From Deltaproteobacteria bacterium (lineage in GTDB: Bacteria; JAEEML01), in contig JAEEML010000115.1 of assembly GCA_016283195.1 (NCBI GenBank), positions 1 through 10,257 of the forward strand: DNA of 10,257 bases. Reading direction: 5' to 3'. The notes under the pieces are model-generated. The model ran no database searches, was not told where the DNA came from, and worked only from the letters and a program-made list of their open reading frames with translations. Both the position numbers and the translations under genes were made by a program. How positions within the stretch are numbered: position 1 is the first letter of the stretch; every line of letters begins with the position of its first letter. Below, piece after piece: positions 6,395 through 10,257 of this stretch.

Positions 6395-8524
6395 ATGAGC
6401 TCTATTTCTTCAACCTATACCAAAACGCAATTTCTAAACGATTTTTCGGCTTCCACCATCGCCGTAGATGATAATCTGCTGAATAAAGTTGGCGAAAATA
6501 TGTCAAAAGCCGGCTTATCACAGACGGAAATAGCTACTGTAAAAAAAGAATTGGTTGAGGTAGCCGGAGAAGACAAAATTATTCAAGGTGCAGAGTTTGA
6601 TAAGCTTTTCACCAAGTTAGACGGCCACGATAAAAACGGCTCTTCTTCTTCCTTCCTGTTAAAAAAATCGGCTGGCGGTGTCGCTTCGCAAACTCTTTGC
6701 GGAAATGTTGTTGATACCCTTTTACAAAACCGCACTACCACCACCAATTATTCTGTAGCCGATTTTCAGAAAGAATTTGGCAATGGCGAGGTAAACGTCG
6801 GCCCCAAAATGTTGGCCGATTTGTTCCAGGCTCTGGGGCGCGAACCTTACAGTCTCTCTGTGTCTGAACGCACCAAAGTATGCAAAAATATTGCCTTTAT
6901 TGCCGGTATTAACGGCAAAATTTCCGGTGCTGAATTAAATGAGCTTTTTAAAGAAATTAAGAGCTACGATAACGGTTCGAAAAACGATGTTTTCACTGTC
7001 AGCACCGCCACAGCAGGTAAGGAACAAGGTACTGTTTCCGGCGAGATTCTAAATGTGGCTAAAGATAATTTTGCCGGGCGCGTGGATGTCGCCGGTAGCG
7101 CTTTAAAGGCCGAGTTTGCCGGCGGTGCCATAAAAATGAGCGATATTGGCATAATGGACTGCGTGCATCTTGCCGCTTTGGGTGTCAACCTGCTTGATCT
7201 CGCCAAATATTGTGACGGTAAGAGCAGCAGCATGGATGGGCTTATATCTATGCTTGATACCTTAGACGGCCAAAAAGATCAAAAAGTAAATATCGAGACC
7301 AATTATCTAAACGGCCGGGCAAATGAGCTGACAAAAACAGGCAAGGCGTTGAATATTTTACGAAAATATTTAAAAGGCTCTGCTGACGGAGTAGCCTCAA
7401 AACCGGCAGCAGGCGCTGACCAAGCCCAACCGGCTACCGGCAGTAGCCAAACCAAACCTGTCGCCGACAATCCGGCTTCGATTTCCGGTTCCAATGTCGT
7501 GTGTCTGGATGATAATATTATGGATGTTATTGCCGGCGGAGGCACTGCAGCCAAAAAACTTATTGCCGATATCAAAGCCAATAGAGCTACCATCGACCAA
7601 ACCCGTGTTACCATTAAGCGCGATGTAACATACGGCGGCACAGTGAGAAAAAATGGCAATATGTATGGCGGCATTAAAACCGGCACCCCAACTGCCGTTA
7701 CCGATGGTACAGCTTCCAAACAGCAACAGGCCGTCATCAGCGAATTAACGAGCGAAGGCGGCTGGACTTCCATCAATACTTATGACAACCAAGTATTTAC
7801 TTTCGGGCGCGGTTTTGCCGCTTTCGGAACTTTACCGCAGCTATTGGAAGAGTGGTTCCAAGACGATAATATTGCTAACGAATTTAAAAAATACGGTGTG
7901 ACTCTTAATGGTACGCATATCCAGGTTGTGGATACCGAAAAAGGTAAAGTGGTAACCGATAAAGAGGCTTACCAATACATTAAAGAGCATATTGAGCTGC
8001 AATATCTCTTTGTTAATATTGGCGAAGATCCTGAATATATTCAGTCGCTTATTGATGCACAATATACAGTGCTTTCCACTGACGGCGCTTGTGTTATCCC
8101 GGGATTTGCCGCTAATTGGGAGCCCGAAGCCTGTCAGGCAGCAGCCCATATTCAGCATTGGCTTCCGGCTATCGGCTGGAAAACCAATAACAGCGCTTAC
8201 AAAAAATGCCAAAACTCCGTTGATGTAGTGAGAACAGCTTATACGCTCATGGGCAAAGCTGCGCAAAATGGTAAGAAATGGATTAAGAGCGGTTTCTCTT
8301 CCATTAACAGCCTGAACAGTCAGACATTTGTTTTAAATAACAGTATCGGCGCCAGCCACATCTCTCACTGGGGCGGCGGAGAGGTTTGGAAAGATGTCAA
8401 AGCCCTAGCCGGTGCTTCCATTGCCATTTCCAATGCCGATATTACCGCTGGCAAGTACAGCGGCAAGATTCTTATTGCCGATCCTAAAGCAAACGGCAAA
8501 TATTATGTCTTGAATCAAATGTAA
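6395..8524 (+). CDS. Large protein with EF-hand-like repeats and a possible lysozyme-like C-terminal region
   Basis: A 709-residue protein of no family I can name. The N-terminal half holds weakly similar units: VAGEDKIIQGAEFDKLF (56-72) and IAGINGKISGAELNELF (169-185), with looser copies near 128-144, 242-262 and 290-311. They resemble degenerate EF-hand or dockerin-like loops (a Gly/Asp loop, Ile/Val, then a helix), though most lack full calcium ligands. An Ala/Pro/Gln linker (about 331-362) follows. The C-terminal half contains EGGWTSINTYDNQVFTFG (454-471) and a helical stretch, reminiscent of lysozyme-fold domains with an E-G-x-x-x-x-I-N-T-Y-D motif; E454 would be the candidate catalytic acid. 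That resemblance is from memory and unproven. There is no signal peptide or membrane segment, so export would need another route. It starts 61 bases after the recombinase stop, with no clear promoter between them. Confidence 0.75.
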   Translation: MSSISSTYTKTQFLNDFSASTIAVDDNLLNKVGENMSKAGLSQTEIATVKKELVEVAGEDKIIQGAEFDKLFTKLDGHDKNGSSSSFLLKKSAGGVASQTLCGNVVDTLLQNRTTTTNYSVADFQKEFGNGEVNVGPKMLADLFQALGREPYSLSVSERTKVCKNIAFIAGINGKISGAELNELFKEIKSYDNGSKNDVFTVSTATAGKEQGTVSGEILNVAKDNFAGRVDVAGSALKAEFAGGAIKMSDIGIMDCVHLAALGVNLLDLAKYCDGKSSSMDGLISMLDTLDGQKDQKVNIETNYLNGRANELTKTGKALNILRKYLKGSADGVASKPAAGADQAQPATGSSQTKPVADNPASISGSNVVCLDDNIMDVIAGGGTAAKKLIADIKANRATIDQTRVTIKRDVTYGGTVRKNGNMYGGIKTGTPTAVTDGTASKQQQAVISELTSEGGWTSINTYDNQVFTFGRGFAAFGTLPQLLEEWFQDDNIANEFKKYGVTLNGTHIQVVDTEKGKVVTDKEAYQYIKEHIELQYLFVNIGEDPEYIQSLIDAQYTVLSTDGACVIPGFAANWEPEACQAAAHIQHWLPAIGWKTNNSAYKKCQNSVDVVRTAYTLMGKAAQNGKKWIKSGFSSINSLNSQTFVLNNSIGASHISHWGGGEVWKDVKALAGASIAISNADITAGKYSGKILIADPKANGKYYVLNQM

Positions 8525-8612
8525 TAATTCTCGCTAATTAGCTGCTAAGGCTCTGCTTAAACTTTCTCCGCAAAATATAGTCTTTCTTTTTTATTCTTCT
8601 CGCAAAGAATAC

Positions 8613-8641
8613 TTGAGAAATTGGCTGCCAGGTGCTAGAAT
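8613..8641 (+). promoter_or_regulatory. Sigma70-like promoter with extended -10 for the lipoprotein gene
   Basis: TTGAGA (8613-8618) and TAGAAT (8636-8641) each match consensus in 5 of 6 positions, with an ideal 17-base spacer and a TGn extension just before the -10 (TGCTAGAAT). The predicted RNA start near 8648 leaves a leader of about 45 bases. This is the best promoter in the window and shows the lipoprotein gene can be transcribed separately from the gene upstream. Confidence 0.75.
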
Positions 8642-8680
8642 AACAGCGTTGTTGTCCGTGTATGCGGTCAACTTAGCATT

Positions 8681-8685
8681 AGGAG
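8681..8685 (+). promoter_or_regulatory. Shine-Dalgarno of the lipoprotein gene
   Basis: AGGAG lies 7 bases before the ATG at 8693 and fixes the start, which immediately gives a lipoprotein signal peptide. Confidence 0.8.
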
Positions 8686-8692
8686 TTTAAAG

Positions 8693-10257
8693 ATGAAACG
8701 TACCATTTTAACCGGTTTTGCCGGTGCTCTTTTCTTTTTGGCCTCTTGTAATAATGATGTTCCACTTGAGCTTACATTTTCTCAAGAAACAGTGCCGGCC
8801 GATGGGCGCGATACCATTATGATTGAGGCTATGGTTGCGCAAGGCGGTAACCCGGTTAAAGATGGTACGGCAGTTCGTTTTGCTATTGAGAGCTCGGCCG
8901 CCGGAACTTTTACCCAATGGAAAAATGTTCTCAATATAAATGGAAAAACCGTTGCCGGTTTGGCCTCTGTGCCCTTCTACCCGGGAACAACTCCCGGCGA
9001 ATACACCATTACGGCCAGCGCCACTATAAACAAAAAAAATATTTCTGAATCGCGTAAATTGTTAATTACAAATCCAACGCCCGTTTCATCGCGCAATTTC
9101 AGTTTTAGTTGTGATTTCGAAAGCGTAGGAGCTTTTTCCAGCGCGGTTAGCGCTGTTACTCCGGAACTCCGCGTGCCCTGCCATGTTGTTGCTCAGGATC
9201 GCAATGGTGTTGATTTGCCCAATGCTAAAATAAGCTTCAAAGCCGAAGCCGGCGAAATTAAAGAAGTAAAAGCAACCGCTAAGGCACCGCGTTCTTTTTA
9301 TTATACTTATCACCCAGGCTCTAAAAAGCCGGCTAATGTCAAGCCCAGCCAGGATGAAATCGAACTTGGCCTGGTAAGTAACGATGGTAAAAACCCGCGC
9401 GATGGGCTTGTTACTATTGTTGCTTATACCCGCGGCGAAGAATATTGCGCGGAATTTAACGATAGCGGCAAATGTAATATAACCGCCGGTTTTGATGATG
9501 AAGGTGAGCCGTTCCTCGATATTGATGACGATGGTCTCTACCAGGAAGAGCAATGGCCGGAAGAGCCGAGCCATGACTGGTTTGCCGATGATAACGGCAA
9601 TGGCACCCGCGATAATCCTAACGGCAAATGGGACGGCGATTTGACAATCGGCCGCTTTACCAGAATTTTACTCACCGGCGACCCGGAAGAAGGAAGCGAT
9701 AACTACGCTATATCTCTAGTATCTGTTGATAATGGTATCAGCACTGCCGGTAGTGAAGCGGTTGATATGTGTGCTTGCGGCCAGGTGACTTACAAAATCC
9801 GCATTATGGATGAGAACTTTAATGCCCCATCATCCTGCCTTTCTACCGACCAGATTAATATTAAACAGTTTACCAATAAATCCTTAGTTCCTGATGGCGA
9901 TCGCGATAAAATAACGCTTTCGAACAGCCACTATTTTAAATTTGGAGCAGCAACAGGCTTTAGTGATCCCACAGAAGGCAGCTTCAAAGGCATGATAACA
10001 GGAGCCAACAAACAACTTGTCGGCCGCGAATGGACAACCTCATTTACTGATATGCAGCCCGGTTGCAAAGGTGCTCCCGGCGATTATGCTGATTGCGAAG
10101 CAAATAGTAAAAATTGCCAAGGTGTTGTAAGCAAAAGTGTTGGCGATTTTAGCTTTGAATACAAATATACACCGGTTCCAAAAATCAGCGGTGTCAGCAA
10201 CATTAAAACTATAACCTTAACTGACAAAAAAGCCGGCCTAGCGATTGTAAAATATGA
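8693..10257 (+). CDS. Ig-like-domain surface lipoprotein, 3' end beyond the window
   Basis: At least 521 residues, open to the right edge (last whole codon Tyr at 10253-10255). A short signal peptide (MKRTILTGFAGALFF) ends in the lipobox L16-A17-S18-C19, so the mature protein should be lipidated at C19; the next residue is Asn, with no Asp retention signal directly after the Cys. Residues about 23-125 look like a Big_1/invasin-type Ig-like domain (VPADGRDTIMIEAMV, then PGEYTITASA), and about 133-245 like a second. Residues 266-316 are acidic and rich in calcium-loop-like runs (DIDDDG at 276-281, DDNGNGTRDNPNGKWDGD at 299-316). The remainder (320-521) has a C-x-C pair (C360, C362) and several other Cys, and no clear family. 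Probably an envelope-anchored adhesion or structural protein; that role is inferred from domains only. Confidence 0.85.
   Translation, partial: MKRTILTGFAGALFFLASCNNDVPLELTFSQETVPADGRDTIMIEAMVAQGGNPVKDGTAVRFAIESSAAGTFTQWKNVLNINGKTVAGLASVPFYPGTTPGEYTITASATINKKNISESRKLLITNPTPVSSRNFSFSCDFESVGAFSSAVSAVTPELRVPCHVVAQDRNGVDLPNAKISFKAEAGEIKEVKATAKAPRSFYYTYHPGSKKPANVKPSQDEIELGLVSNDGKNPRDGLVTIVAYTRGEEYCAEFNDSGKCNITAGFDDEGEPFLDIDDDGLYQEEQWPEEPSHDWFADDNGNGTRDNPNGKWDGDLTIGRFTRILLTGDPEEGSDNYAISLVSVDNGISTAGSEAVDMCACGQVTYKIRIMDENFNAPSSCLSTDQINIKQFTNKSLVPDGDRDKITLSNSHYFKFGAATGFSDPTEGSFKGMITGANKQLVGREWTTSFTDMQPGCKGAPGDYADCEANSKNCQGVVSKSVGDFSFEYKYTPVPKISGVSNIKTITLTDKKAGLAIVKY

Noticed and set aside
5410-8524. 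Recombinase plus adjacent gene as an integrated mobile element
   Set aside because: No attachment-site duplication, tRNA gene, terminal repeats or other phage or transposon genes are visible, and the enzyme looks like a household Xer protein.
8593-8610. Hairpin ATTCTT-CTCGCA-AAGAAT as the terminator of the 709-residue gene
   Set aside because: The stem is AT-rich and short, and the T-run lies before it rather than after it in the direction of transcription.
9086-9574. 162-codon minus-strand open frame opposite the lipoprotein gene
   Set aside because: The plus-strand frame has a lipobox, Ig-like domains, a promoter and a ribosome site; the antisense frame has none of these.

Overview
The window carries five well-supported protein genes and one doubtful reading frame at the left edge. 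It looks like the chromosome of an anaerobic bacterium from a poorly characterised lineage. The reasons are an oxygen-sensitive [FeFe]-hydrogenase, a chromosomal-type tyrosine recombinase, good Shine-Dalgarno sites, one clear sigma70-like promoter, and two large secreted or structural proteins of no familiar family. A phylum cannot be fixed from the sequence alone. The lipoprotein fits an organism with a cell envelope able to anchor lipoproteins, possibly with an outer membrane, but does not prove one.

Left part (minus strand, read right to left). A two-segment membrane protein with two Tim44-like regions and two zinc ribbons (3660-5243) is followed after 138 bases by a 1072-residue hydrogenase (303-3521). 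The hydrogenase joins a GltD-type flavin/NAD(P)H dehydrogenase to a complete H-cluster domain in one chain. No NuoE/NuoF-like partner or HydE/F/G maturase is visible here. The 1-302 region holds a protein-like frame that ends convergently with the hydrogenase but is interrupted by one in-frame amber codon.

Right part (plus strand). A divergent intergenic region (5244-5409) leads to a XerC/XerD-type recombinase with all its catalytic residues (5410-6333). Only 61 bases later, behind a near-perfect Shine-Dalgarno site, is a 709-residue protein with EF-hand-like repeats and a possible lysozyme-like C-terminal region (6395-8524). A separate, convincing promoter then drives a large lipoprotein with Ig-like domains and acidic calcium-loop-like segments, which runs off the right edge (8693-10257).

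The genes do not form one obvious pathway. The hydrogenase is redox metabolism, the Tim44-like protein is envelope-associated, the recombinase is probably the chromosome-dimer resolvase, and the last two genes are probably cell-surface or cell-wall related. The most interesting items are the single-chain GltD-hydrogenase with altered H-cluster loops, the duplicated Tim44/zinc-ribbon protein, the unassigned 709-residue protein, and the amber-interrupted frame at the left edge.
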